DNA from: Pseudomonadota bacterium
GTDB taxonomy: Bacteria; Pseudomonadota; Gammaproteobacteria; Burkholderiales; Chitinibacteraceae
Reading direction: 5' to 3'
DNA length: 60,280 nucleotides
NCBI GenBank assembly: GCA_026399755.1
Contig: JAPLQI010000071.1
Span: 1-60,280, forward strand
Shown: in pieces, positions 16,505-24,714 of the stretch
Layout: every line of letters begins with the position of its first letter
How positions within the stretch are numbered: position 1 is the first letter of the stretch
Translations under genes and position numbers: made by a program
The notes under the pieces: generated by a model
What the model was told of the DNA's origin: nothing
The model's input: only the letters and a program-made list of their open reading frames with translations
Databases searched by the model: none

Positions 16505-17861
16505 GCCGCAACTCCTGTTTACGCAGCAATAAACGAGCCTTAATTAATTCAATATTATTTTCCGGCAAATCCTTACTCAGCTCTGCAAGCAAACCTTTGG
16601 CCTTATCAAGTTCACCATCCTGAATGGTATTCAGTAAGGCACGCAAGTGCATAGCAACGCCTGCATTGCGGATGTCAGTATCCATCACCTGTAGCAAAAC
16701 TGAATTGGCATCTAGGCCATATAAATCATCAACAACAGATATCTCACCATCATCCAGTAAATAACAAAGCACATCTTTGCTATCACTAATCACCAATGGT
16801 GAATGGGTAGTCAGAATAAACTGGCAATTGGGAAAGGTTGAGGTTAAACGTGAGATGAGTGTACGCTGCCATTTAGGGTGCAAATGCAGATCTACTTCAT
16901 CAATAAGAACAATCCCCTCACCATGTAAAGGGTTTTCTAAAGCTGGATTCATCATTGCTAAGCGACGGGCAATATCTCCCACTAAAGCCATGAGTGATTT
17001 TTCCCCTTGCGATAGTTGCCCCACATTTAAAGATTCGCCGTGCTTATCAATTGTCATAATAAGCCGAGGTTTGCGGCTAACCCGCAAATTGCTGAATCCA
17101 GGCATAAAAGCACTAATTGCTGTTCTTACTGCTGTTAATTGTCGATCGCGTGAGGAAGCATGCATAGCAGACAACATCTGCCATAACTCTGGATCATCTC
17201 CTACTGACTTATATAATTTATCATATACTTCTTGAGGAATTCCTGATTCATTCTCTACATCCTCACGCTCCCTGAACCATTCAAAAAAACGTCGAAAATC
17301 AACACCTTGATTCAAAGCATTATCGTACCCATCTAACTGTTGGAAAGAATGCTTATCACGGATTTTTAATGGAATATCTAAAACAACACGCTCAACAGGA
17401 TAAAAGACAATCAAAGGCAATGAGGCATGTTCGTTCTCACTTAATTGAGAACGAAAATACTCTGCTAATTTTGTAGCACCATTTAAATGACTTGTTTGCT
17501 CACTCTTCCGGCCTGTGCGTGTTTTTGCAATAGACCAGAAATGAATAAAATTATGAATATTTGCATCAGGGTTCCCAGCCTGCCCCTGCGCCTCTAACAA
17601 CTCAACACCTATGACGGCTGAGTTATTTTCATTTTTTATATCATCCTCAGGAATAGAGCTTCCATTGCCTTTTTCTGAGCGCACACGAGCCACAAACCAA
17701 CTCAAAGAGATCGCAAGCGATTTTAATAAAAAAGTTTTTCCTGCGCCATTATTCCCAACCAAGACCGTAACCTTGGATTTTTTTTCATCTGTAGGGGCCA
17801 ATGGAATCTCAATATCAGAAAATCGTCCAATATTAGTCAAACTAAATTCTACTATTTCCAT
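16488..17861 (-). CDS. ptuA: AAA family ATPase, PtuA-like (Septu)
   Basis: A 457-residue SMC/OLD-like ATPase: Walker A VLVGNNGAGKTFLL (G36-T43), an ABC-like signature region LNVGQLSQGEKSLMALVGD, Walker B IVLIDEVDLHLHPKWQ and the H-loop ILTTHSPLVISD. That layout, followed at once by a TIGR02646 HNH nuclease, defines Septu-like PtuAB pairs. It is somewhat shorter than the Ec78 ATPase as I remember it. The frame is open from ATG 17879, but that ATG has no ribosome binding site; GGGGGTG lies just before the ATG at 17861, which also begins at the conserved MEIVEFSLTNIG strand. AT-rich relative to its neighbours. No reverse transcriptase or retron RNA is apparent around it, so it is Septu rather than a retron. 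Its promoter must lie in the 226 bases shared with recC. Confidence 0.8.
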   Translation of the reverse strand: MEIVEFSLTNIGRFSDIEIPLAPTDEKKSKVTVLVGNNGAGKTFLLKSLAISLSWFVARVRSEKGNGSSIPEDDIKNENNSAVIGVELLEAQGQAGNPDANIHNFIHFWSIAKTRTGRKSEQTSHLNGATKLAEYFRSQLSENEHASLPLIVFYPVERVVLDIPLKIRDKHSFQQLDGYDNALNQGVDFRRFFEWFREREDVENESGIPQEVYDKLYKSVGDDPELWQMLSAMHASSRDRQLTAVRTAISAFMPGFSNLRVSRKPRLIMTIDKHGESLNVGQLSQGEKSLMALVGDIARRLAMMNPALENPLHGEGIVLIDEVDLHLHPKWQRTLISRLTSTFPNCQFILTTHSPLVISDSKDVLCYLLDDGEISVVDDLYGLDANSVLLQVMDTDIRNAGVAMHLRALLNTIQDGELDKAKGLLAELSKDLPENNIELIKARLLLRKQELRHAQDR

Positions 17862-18087
17862 AACACCCCCAAACCCCATGTAAAAACAAATACCAAAATA
17901 TTGAAAATATTTATAACAACAATAAATGATTAATAAATCAAAGAGATAAAAAAACCCGAAACCAGCAGTATTCTAATCTAAAGCTTTGTACTTTATATCA
18001 CTTCCTTGCCAAATTTACCTCCACCTGCTGCATTCCCCCCTACTTTCCGCTACCCTCTCCCCTAAGCCCATTCAATAAGACTTTCCC

Positions 18088-21000
18088 GTGCTGCATCTAT
18101 TCCAATCCAACCGTATCGATGTTCTGCTGGCAGCGCTGGCGCATCAGTTAGAGACCTCCCCTTTGGCATCCCCTTTCGAGCAGGAAAAGATTGTGGTGCA
18201 GTCTAAGGGGATGGGGCGGTGGTTGAATTTTCGTTTGGCGGAAAAGCAAGGGATGACAGCGCAGATGGGCTATCCGCTGTTGGCGTCTTTTTTCTGGGAT
18301 TTGATGCAGCGCACGTTGGGTGGCAATTTGCCGAAGAAATCACCGTTTTCGCGGGAGATTATGGGTTGGCGGGTATTGGCCTGGCTGGATTCGCAGCCCA
18401 ATGCGCCGGTGCTGCTTAATTATCTGCGTGAAGGCGGGGATTTTAGGCGCTTTGAATTGGCCACGCGGATTGCCGATGTGTTCGATCAATATCTGGTTTA
18501 CCGCGCCGATTGGCTGCTGGCTTGGGAAAAAAATCAGAGCTTAGGGCTGGGGGACGATGAGGCTTGGCAGGCGGCGCTGTGGCGCTATTTATCTAAGGAT
18601 GAGCTGGATATCCGTGTGGATGGCGGCCATCGTGGCGCACTACTGGCGGCCACCCACAAGCGGCTGCTCGACCCGCGCCCCTTGGATTTGCCCAGCCGTG
18701 TTTCGCTATTTGGCATATCCAGCCTGCCGCCGGTGTATATGGAGATTTTGCGCGCGCTATCCAAACGCTGCGAGGTGTTTATCCATGCGCTCAACCCTTG
18801 CGGCGAGCCTTGGGGAGAGATTCGCGATGCGGCGGAAATCGCCCGGCTTTCTGATGGTTTTGATCCTGAAGATTTATATTTAGAAGTCGGTAATCCGCTC
18901 TTGGCGGTGTGGGGCAAGCAGGGGCGGGAGTTTTTTAATCAGCTGATTGCCGAACCAGAAATCCTTGAATACTTCACGCCCTACCCGGGCAACCACGACA
19001 CGATGTTGCAAACGCTAAAAAGCGATGTGCTGGAACTTGTCGCCCGCAGCCCGGAAACTGCCCAGCGCGTGGCGGCAGATGATAAATCCTTGCAAGTGCA
19101 TATCTGCCATTCGGCCATGCGCGAAATTGAAGTGCTGCACGATCAGCTTTTGGCGCTGTTCGAGGCCGATGCCACGCTCACCCCCGCCGATATTGTGGTG
19201 TTGATGCCCGATATCGAACATTACATTCCCTATATTGAGGCGGTATTTGGTCGCCATTTAAGCGCTGGCGCAAGCGAGATGAGTGCGCCCAATGTGCCCT
19301 TTGCCATTGCCGACCGCAGCCTGAAAGACGCCGCACCGTTGGCGCAAGCCCTGCTGGAGCTGCTTACCCTGCCGCAATGCCGTTTTGCCAGCGATTGGAT
19401 GATGGCGCTGCTGGATATCCCCGCCATTGCCCGCCGCTTTGAAATCCCAGCGTCCGAGCTGCCCACCATCCACCGTTGGATCAGCGAATTAGGCATTCAC
19501 TGGGGCAGAGACGGCGAGCATAAGGCTGAGCTGGGTTTACCCAATACCTTTGAGCACACCTGGCGCTTTGGGCTGGATCGATTGCTGCTGAGCATCGCCC
19601 TGCCCGCTGGTGTGGCGGGCGCTGCTGCGCCGTTGTTTGCTGGAACATTGCCAGGCTCTGGCGTGGCCGGCAATCAGGCGCAGTTGGCGGCTGGCCTCGC
19701 GGCTTTTGCCGAGACGCTGTTTGAGCAAGCCGCATCGCTGTCGGGTGAACACACGCCCGAGCTGTGGCATAGCAAATTGATCGCCATGATAGAAGCGCTA
19801 TTTGCGCCGGATGACGATGAAGCGCTGATTCTGGCTGAGCTGCGCGAGCAGATTATTGAATTTGCCGAGCAAAGCCGCGCCGCCAGCTACGATGCGCCGG
19901 TGGATTTATCTGTGCCGCGCAGTTGGCTCAATGGTGCGCTGTCCGGCAAGATTCCGAGCGGTGGATTTTTAACCGGCGCGGTAACGTTTTGCGCCATGGT
20001 GCCGATGCGTTGCCTGCCCTTCAGAGTGATTGCCCTCTTAGGCTTTAATGACGGCGCTTTCCCGCGCGAATCACGCCCGCCGGGCTTTGATTTAATGGCG
20101 CACAATCCGCAATATGGCGATCGCTCCCGCCGCGCCGATGATCGCTATCTCTTTCTGGAAACGCTGCTTTCGGCCAGCGACGTGCTGTATCTGAGCTATG
20201 TAGGCCGTGGCATTCAGGATAATGGCGTGATCCCGCCATCGGTGGTGGTGTCTGATTTACTCGACGCTGCAGGGCGCAGCTTTGTGCTGGAAGACGCCCC
20301 ACCTCAGCCCGCCCTAGGTAACGAGGCGCTGAAATGGCGGCGCATCGAGCGTGAACGGCTGCTAAAACATCTGATCACCGAACACCCGCTGCAGCCCTTT
20401 AGTCCCCGTTATTTTAAAGATGCGGTATTTGGCAAAAATCTACCCGCCTATTCCCCGCTCTGGTTTGCCGCTGCTACCGCCATAGGCCAGCCTCAGGGTC
20501 TGCCACTCTCGGTATTGGCAGAAAGCTTGCCGCTTCCCGATGCAGAATTTAAAAACGTCGCGTTTAACGATTTGCTGGCCTTTTGGCGCAACCCCACCCG
20601 CTATTTACTCAGAAACCGCATCGGCATCCGGCTGGCCGACGAGGCGGTGGAATTCGAAAGCAACGAGCCATTTAGCCTGTCTTTTTCTGCAAAAAGCGAG
20701 CTAAACCAAGTAATCTGGCAATCCTTGGAGCAAGGCTGGAGCAGTGATTCCATCGCCACCGGCCGCGCCGCCGGCCTGCTGCCACACGGTGGTTTTGGCG
20801 ATATGAGCGCTGCCAAGCAATCTGCCACGCTGCGTAAACTCTATAACGCCGCCGAGCCACTGCTCAGCGATGCAACGCTGGCACCGCATACTTTTCAGTT
20901 TAAATTTGCGGACGATATGCAGCTTATTGGCGCACTGCACCAGCTGCGCCCCAACGGGCAGGTGGCCGTTTGGACAGACCACAGCTCGCCCATCGAACTA

Positions 21001-21423
21001 ATCGCCTGCTGGCTAAAACACCTCGCCCTTTGCCACGCCGGCCCCGATGGCGTACAACAAGAAACCCGCATCGTCAGCCAGAAGGGCCATTGGCGCTTTG
21101 GGCCAGTCGAAAACGCCGGCCTCGAGCTAGAAAAATGGCTGCATTACTACTGGCAAGGCCTCTCCAACCGCCTGCCCTTTGCCACCCGCAGCAGCGCCAA
21201 ATACGCCGAATCGCTTAGTGGTGACGATGGCTCGGTGGATGCCGCTGAAAAAGCAGCAAGAGAAAGTTGGCACGGCAACAGCCTGCGCGGCTTTAGCGGC
21301 GAAGAAGCAGAAATTTGGTACGAAATGGCTTGGCGTGGGCAAAGCTTGCTGAGCGATGAGGGATTTGCAGAGATGGCGAATGAGTTGTTGCTGACGATGT
21401 ATCAATGCAGGAAAGAGCTATAA
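18088..21423 (+). CDS. recC: Exodeoxyribonuclease V gamma subunit (RecC)
   Basis: 1,111 residues, in the size range of RecC (E. coli 1,122). The N-terminus (MLHLFQSNRIDVLLAALAHQL ... IVVQSKGMGRWLNFRLAE) and the segments CAMVPMRCLPFRVIALLGFNDGAFPR and DRYLFLETLLSASDVLYLSYVGR are diagnostic. RecC is the Chi-scanning, nuclease-dead subunit of the RecBCD helicase-nuclease in double-strand break repair. The start is the GTG at 18088; there is no good SD. The usual layout is recC followed by recB and recD. Here a rho-independent terminator lies directly after the stop and an unrelated leftward gene follows, so recB and recD must be elsewhere. It is divergent from the PtuAB-like defence genes. Confidence 0.95.
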   Translation: MLHLFQSNRIDVLLAALAHQLETSPLASPFEQEKIVVQSKGMGRWLNFRLAEKQGMTAQMGYPLLASFFWDLMQRTLGGNLPKKSPFSREIMGWRVLAWLDSQPNAPVLLNYLREGGDFRRFELATRIADVFDQYLVYRADWLLAWEKNQSLGLGDDEAWQAALWRYLSKDELDIRVDGGHRGALLAATHKRLLDPRPLDLPSRVSLFGISSLPPVYMEILRALSKRCEVFIHALNPCGEPWGEIRDAAEIARLSDGFDPEDLYLEVGNPLLAVWGKQGREFFNQLIAEPEILEYFTPYPGNHDTMLQTLKSDVLELVARSPETAQRVAADDKSLQVHICHSAMREIEVLHDQLLALFEADATLTPADIVVLMPDIEHYIPYIEAVFGRHLSAGASEMSAPNVPFAIADRSLKDAAPLAQALLELLTLPQCRFASDWMMALLDIPAIARRFEIPASELPTIHRWISELGIHWGRDGEHKAELGLPNTFEHTWRFGLDRLLLSIALPAGVAGAAAPLFAGTLPGSGVAGNQAQLAAGLAAFAETLFEQAASLSGEHTPELWHSKLIAMIEALFAPDDDEALILAELREQIIEFAEQSRAASYDAPVDLSVPRSWLNGALSGKIPSGGFLTGAVTFCAMVPMRCLPFRVIALLGFNDGAFPRESRPPGFDLMAHNPQYGDRSRRADDRYLFLETLLSASDVLYLSYVGRGIQDNGVIPPSVVVSDLLDAAGRSFVLEDAPPQPALGNEALKWRRIERERLLKHLITEHPLQPFSPRYFKDAVFGKNLPAYSPLWFAAATAIGQPQGLPLSVLAESLPLPDAEFKNVAFNDLLAFWRNPTRYLLRNRIGIRLADEAVEFESNEPFSLSFSAKSELNQVIWQSLEQGWSSDSIATGRAAGLLPHGGFGDMSAAKQSATLRKLYNAAEPLLSDATLAPHTFQFKFADDMQLIGALHQLRPNGQVAVWTDHSSPIELIACWLKHLALCHAGPDGVQQETRIVSQKGHWRFGPVENAGLELEKWLHYYWQGLSNRLPFATRSSAKYAESLSGDDGSVDAAEKAARESWHGNSLRGFSGEEAEIWYEMAWRGQSLLSDEGFAEMANELLLTMYQCRKEL

Positions 21424-21480
21424 GGCAAGCCATATAGTCATCAATAAGCCAAGCTTAAATTGATGTGTATCGGCTAATTC

Positions 21481-21517
21481 AAAAAAACCTCGCTATATGG
21501 ATAGCTAGGTTTTTTTT
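21481..21517. terminator. Terminator after recC
   Basis: AAAAACCT and AGGTTTTT flank the complementary GCTAT/ATAGC pair around a short loop, with A- and T-runs on the two sides, so it can serve recC and the convergent leftward membrane protein gene. Confidence 0.85.
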
Positions 21518-21539
21518 GAATCAACAAACACTGAGCGAA

Positions 21540-22076
21540 TCACTTATGGCGTTGCGGTGCCACCGAATGCAATAGCTTGTCGGTATAAGCCAGTGCCGCC
21601 GCCGAAACAAGGAAGGACAAATGAATAATCACCTGCCATTGCATGGTGACAGGGTTCATTTTGTCGGCATTGATAAAGGTCTGAAGCAGGTGAATCGAGG
21701 AAATACTAATAATTGCCATCGATAATTTAACTTTCAGCACCGTGGCATTCACATGATCCAGCCATTCTGGCTGATCTGGGTGAGTATTAATCCGCAAGCG
21801 GGATACAAATGTTTCATAGCCGCCCACGGTCACCATCAGCAGTAAATTGGCAATCATCACCACATCAATTAAACCCAACACTGAAAGCATGATTTGGGTT
21901 TCAGTCAGCGTGGTTAGACTCATCATCATCGTGAAGAGCGCGGCCAGAAACTTATATGCGTAAACCCCTTGTACGACGATCAAACCAAGGTAAATGGGCA
22001 ACTGCAGCCAGCGACTGCCAAAGATAATTGTGCCTAGCATATTGGTTTTAGAGTGATTCAGATTAGAGGCTTGCAT
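21540..22076 (-). CDS. UPF0114 (YqhA/TIGR00645) family membrane protein
   Basis: A multi-spanning protein with the family's conserved core: [21 protein letters not shown], a loop with [37 protein letters not shown] near a [27 protein letters not shown] helix, and a final helix [20 protein letters not shown]. Four hydrophobic helices are visible. Its function is unknown. The frame is open from a TTG at 22136 whose AAGGGA is too close (two bases); I use the ATG at 22076 (178 residues), though homologues begin nearer MLGTIIFG, so the start is uncertain. It lies downstream of the pseudouridine synthase on the same strand, with a terminator between. Confidence 0.83.
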   Translation of the reverse strand: MQASNLNHSKTNMLGTIIFGSRWLQLPIYLGLIVVQGVYAYKFLAALFTMMMSLTTLTETQIMLSVLGLIDVVMIANLLLMVTVGGYETFVSRLRINTHPDQPEWLDHVNATVLKVKLSMAIISISSIHLLQTFINADKMNPVTMQWQVIIHLSFLVSAAALAYTDKLLHSVAPQRHK

Positions 22077-22230
22077 ATAGTTCTTATTGGGTTGTAATAA
22101 GCCCGAATTGTCTATGTTGTCTAGCCTGCTTGGCAAGTCCCTTTCTCAATCACTTATGACGATTTTTGCTAACTCGATAGATGATCGAATGTCAGCTATA
22201 GCGGCCACATTTCTCAATCGATAAAAATAC

Positions 22231-22270
22231 AAAATCCTTGCGCACCAAGGGTGGGTGGGCAAGGATTTGT
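22231..22270 (-). terminator. Terminator of the pseudouridine synthase gene
   Basis: On the minus strand AAATCCTTG and CAAGGATTT pair, with a loop of about 20 bases rich in C and G, followed by a T-rich tract. It sits 45 bases beyond the stop of the leftward RsuA-family gene. Confidence 0.7.
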
Positions 22271-22313
22271 AGGATTGGGATCCGCTTTAGCTAGATCCTA
22301 GGCTGAGCCCTGA

Positions 22314-23063
22314 TTAAAACCGCTCATCCATCCGTAAATAGCGCCACTGGCCAACAGGCAAGTCAGATAAAGAAATACGGCCAATACGCAAGCGGCGAAT
22401 CGCGATCACTCTTAGGCCAACCAATTCGCACATGCGGCGAATCTGGCGCGGGCGGTTTTCACGCAAAACAAAGCGCAATGAATCTTCGCTCTGCCAGCTG
22501 ACTTTGGTTGGCTTTAAGCGCTCGTCATCAAGGCTCAGGCCATTATTCAGCTGTTTTAAGCCTTCTGTGCTCAACATTCCTTCTACTTGCACGGCGTATT
22601 CGCGCTCTACATCCACATCCGACATCAGCTTTTTAGCGATGCGGCCATCTTGCGTCAGCACCAGTAAACCTGATGTATCTACATCTAAGCGGCCCGCTGG
22701 GGCAAGGTTGTGCATGTGTTTTTTAAGGAAGTTGATACCTGTGCGGTCGCCAATAAAGCGCGTCTCTGCTTTGATCAGGGTCCAAGCTGGGCGATCCCCC
22801 GGCTCGGCGGGGCCGGATACATAGCCCACTGGCTTGTGCATCAAAATGGTGACGCGCTCAGCTTGAAATACCGTGGCTTGGCGCTCTAGGGTGATTTTTT
22901 GCTCAGGCACAACACGGCTACCGAGGGTATTGACCACAACACCATCGACTTTTACCCAGCCCTGTTCAATAAATTCGTCGGCCTCGCGGCGTGAGCACAT
23001 GCCCAGCTCGGTCATGCGTTTGGATAAGCGGATGGATTCAGTCATGGTCGTAATACTTTTCAT
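22314..23063 (-). CDS. RsuA/RluB/E/F-family rRNA pseudouridine synthase
   Basis: 249 residues: an N-terminal S4 RNA-binding domain (about 11-60: LSKRMTELGMCSRREADEFIEQGWVKVDG) followed by the RsuA-family catalytic domain, with the catalytic Asp in APAGRLDVDTSGLLVLTQDG and the ENRPRQIRRMCELVGLRV motif that ends most family members. It isomerises a specific uridine in rRNA. The family member closest in feel is RluF-like (23S U2604), but assignment to a specific site needs a tree. The true start may be the internal MTESIRLSK methionine rather than MKSITTM. A hairpin with a T-run lies just upstream in the leader (see 23096). Confidence 0.87.
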   Translation of the reverse strand: MKSITTMTESIRLSKRMTELGMCSRREADEFIEQGWVKVDGVVVNTLGSRVVPEQKITLERQATVFQAERVTILMHKPVGYVSGPAEPGDRPAWTLIKAETRFIGDRTGINFLKKHMHNLAPAGRLDVDTSGLLVLTQDGRIAKKLMSDVDVEREYAVQVEGMLSTEGLKQLNNGLSLDDERLKPTKVSWQSEDSLRFVLRENRPRQIRRMCELVGLRVIAIRRLRIGRISLSDLPVGQWRYLRMDERF

Positions 23064-23095
23064 AAGAGCAATCTGCCATTGTACCCGCTACAGGC

Positions 23096-23122
23096 AAAAA
23101 AAACGCCACCGAGTCGGTGGCG
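23096..23122 (-). terminator. Terminator-like hairpin in the leader of the pseudouridine synthase gene
   Basis: On the minus strand CGCCACCGA and TCGGTGGCG pair with almost no loop and are followed by eight T residues. No gene ends here on that strand, so it terminates either a short upstream RNA or acts as an attenuator for the gene that starts about 33 bases further on. Confidence 0.6.
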
Positions 23123-23144
23123 CAAATACATACAGAGGAGAGAG

Positions 23145-23204
23145 ATGAAACAACATCGAAATCAATTCAATGTACACACTTCGTTTCAGCAGCAATCATT
23201 CTAA
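23145..23204 (+). CDS. Possible 19-residue small ORF
   Basis: ATG at 23145 is preceded by GAGGAGAGAG, the best ribosome binding site in this neighbourhood, and opens a 19-codon frame (MKQHRNQFNVHTSFQQQSF). No family can be recognised from so short a peptide. It could be a leader peptide or a random start after a purine-rich stretch. It is rightward, ahead of the HPt/HD-GYP gene by about 165 bases. Confidence 0.25.
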   Translation: MKQHRNQFNVHTSFQQQSF

Positions 23205-23368
23205 TTTCTTAGAGCAATTGCGTCGTTGCATAAATTACATTATAGGCGGCGAATATTACCCAGCGAAGACAAGCTTTAGCTGCCATCGCGCGTATTTAAT
23301 CAAAAATTAAATATCTTCTGCGGCAAGTGCGACTTATGCTTAAACCAAATCTACCCAAAGGTGTCCCT

Positions 23369-24475
23369 ATGAACTACGACAGCTTACTCACGCCGAAAAT
23401 TCACGATATCAATACCTTCCAAGATTTTCGGGAAAGCCTTGCCGATCACGCGCCACGCATCGAGCAAATTATTGCCGAGCTAAAACGTGACCCCGGCAAA
23501 ATGATATTGATTTCTGATTTATTTCGCGCCTTTCATAATATTAAGGGCGATGCGGGGCTATGCCGTGTGGAGTTCGTTATCCCCTTAGTGCATGGCATAG
23601 AAACGCTACTTTCCAGAATGCGCGCTGGCGAGTTGCAGCTTACCGAAGTGCTGTCTGAGGTATTACTACTGACTTTGGATAGGCTAGAGCAAGCGGTTGA
23701 ATCGCTCAGTAATAATGCATCCGCCAGTAGCTTGCATCTGCCCACCTTAGCGCGCGGCCTCGATGGGCTCTCCACCTTGCAGGCTGAAGAGCTTGATCCT
23801 GCTTGTGCTCGGCTCATCGAAGCGGTGACGGGCTTTAAGCATGCAGCCGTTGTACTGCCGGATCGCACTCGTGCCGAAGTAGAGCGCTCTAACGAAGAGC
23901 GCAGCCAAGATTTGCGTTTTTTCCGCAATATGGCGCTGCAATTAGAAATGCGCTCACCGCTGTTTAGGGGACGCACCGCACGCAATTTGCAATTAGCACT
24001 GGCCACCAATAAAGCCGCAGGCGGCGTGGTATCTAGCACCCAGCTTGAAGCCGCCGTGTATATGCACGATATCGGCATGATGTTTTTACCCGAATCGCTT
24101 TGGCTAAAAGTAGAAAGGATGAGCGACGCGGAACGAGCACAATTAGTCGATCACCCCGCTTGGGCCGCAGGGCTTTTAGCCCGAATGGAAGGCTGGCAAG
24201 ACGCATCAACCATGTGCCTGCAGCACCACGAAAGCATCGAAGGTAACGGCTACCCCAATAAACTCAGCGGTAACGATATTGTGCCTGGCGCAAAAATCCT
24301 CGCTCTGGTCGATGCTTTTGAGGCCGTCATGCTCAAACACAGCCATCGTGGCCAGAATAAATCCGTGCTGCGGGCCATTGCCGAAGTCAACGCTTCTGAT
24401 CAGCAATTTGACCCTGATTGGATCGAGCCATTTAATCGGGTGATCCGCGCCATGATGGAAAACGGCGGCTTATAA
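23369..24475 (+). CDS. HPt plus HD-GYP domain protein (putative c-di-GMP phosphodiesterase)
   Basis: Residues ~20-120 resemble a histidine phosphotransfer domain, with the phospho-accepting His in FRAFHNIKGDAGLC. The C-terminal half is an HD-GYP domain: YMHDIGMMFLPESL for the HD pair, DHPAWAAGLL, then HHESIEGNGYP and LALVDAFEAV. The metal-binding histidines and aspartates are present, but the consensus Asp before G-x-GYP is Glu. HD-GYP proteins hydrolyse c-di-GMP. Fusion to an HPt suggests the activity is switched by a phosphorelay rather than by the usual receiver domain. The frame opens at GTG 23327; AAAGGTG six bases before the ATG at 23369 marks the start (368 residues). No kinase gene is adjacent. 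Confidence 0.8.
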   Translation: MNYDSLLTPKIHDINTFQDFRESLADHAPRIEQIIAELKRDPGKMILISDLFRAFHNIKGDAGLCRVEFVIPLVHGIETLLSRMRAGELQLTEVLSEVLLLTLDRLEQAVESLSNNASASSLHLPTLARGLDGLSTLQAEELDPACARLIEAVTGFKHAAVVLPDRTRAEVERSNEERSQDLRFFRNMALQLEMRSPLFRGRTARNLQLALATNKAAGGVVSSTQLEAAVYMHDIGMMFLPESLWLKVERMSDAERAQLVDHPAWAAGLLARMEGWQDASTMCLQHHESIEGNGYPNKLSGNDIVPGAKILALVDAFEAVMLKHSHRGQNKSVLRAIAEVNASDQQFDPDWIEPFNRVIRAMMENGGL

Positions 24476-24535
24476 GAAGTAGCGGCAACTTGAGGGATGA
24501 TGAAGTTTTATGCCTAGTAACTGATGTGACTCAGC

Positions 24536-24667
24536 AAAAACCCAGGCCTTAAACCACAGAGAAAAGGGAGAACACGGAGGGCCACGGAGAAAAACTGACA
24601 GAAACAAGGTTTTCTCTGTGAAACTACGTGTTCTCTGCACACTCCGTGGTTCAAGATTTGGGTTTTA
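24536..24667. repeat. CACGGAG-rich repeat, locus 3 (complete inverted pair)
   Basis: Left arm runs from AAAAACCCAGGCCTTAAACC to CACGGAGAAAAAC; the right arm is its inverse and ends GGTTCAAGATTTGGGTTTT. The two arms together make a palindrome of about 130 bases between the convergent HD-GYP and LysR genes. Confidence 0.88.
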
Positions 24668-24714
24668 TGCTGGAGTGAAATTGCCGCTGCTGCGTACTAG
24701 TTATTAGAATTTCA

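Noticed and set aside
16488-18087. Retron (reverse transcriptase plus msr-msd) associated with the PtuAB-like genes
   Set aside because: No reverse transcriptase frame exists nearby and the 226 bases upstream show no msr-msd-like inverted ends. Septu without retron is the better reading.
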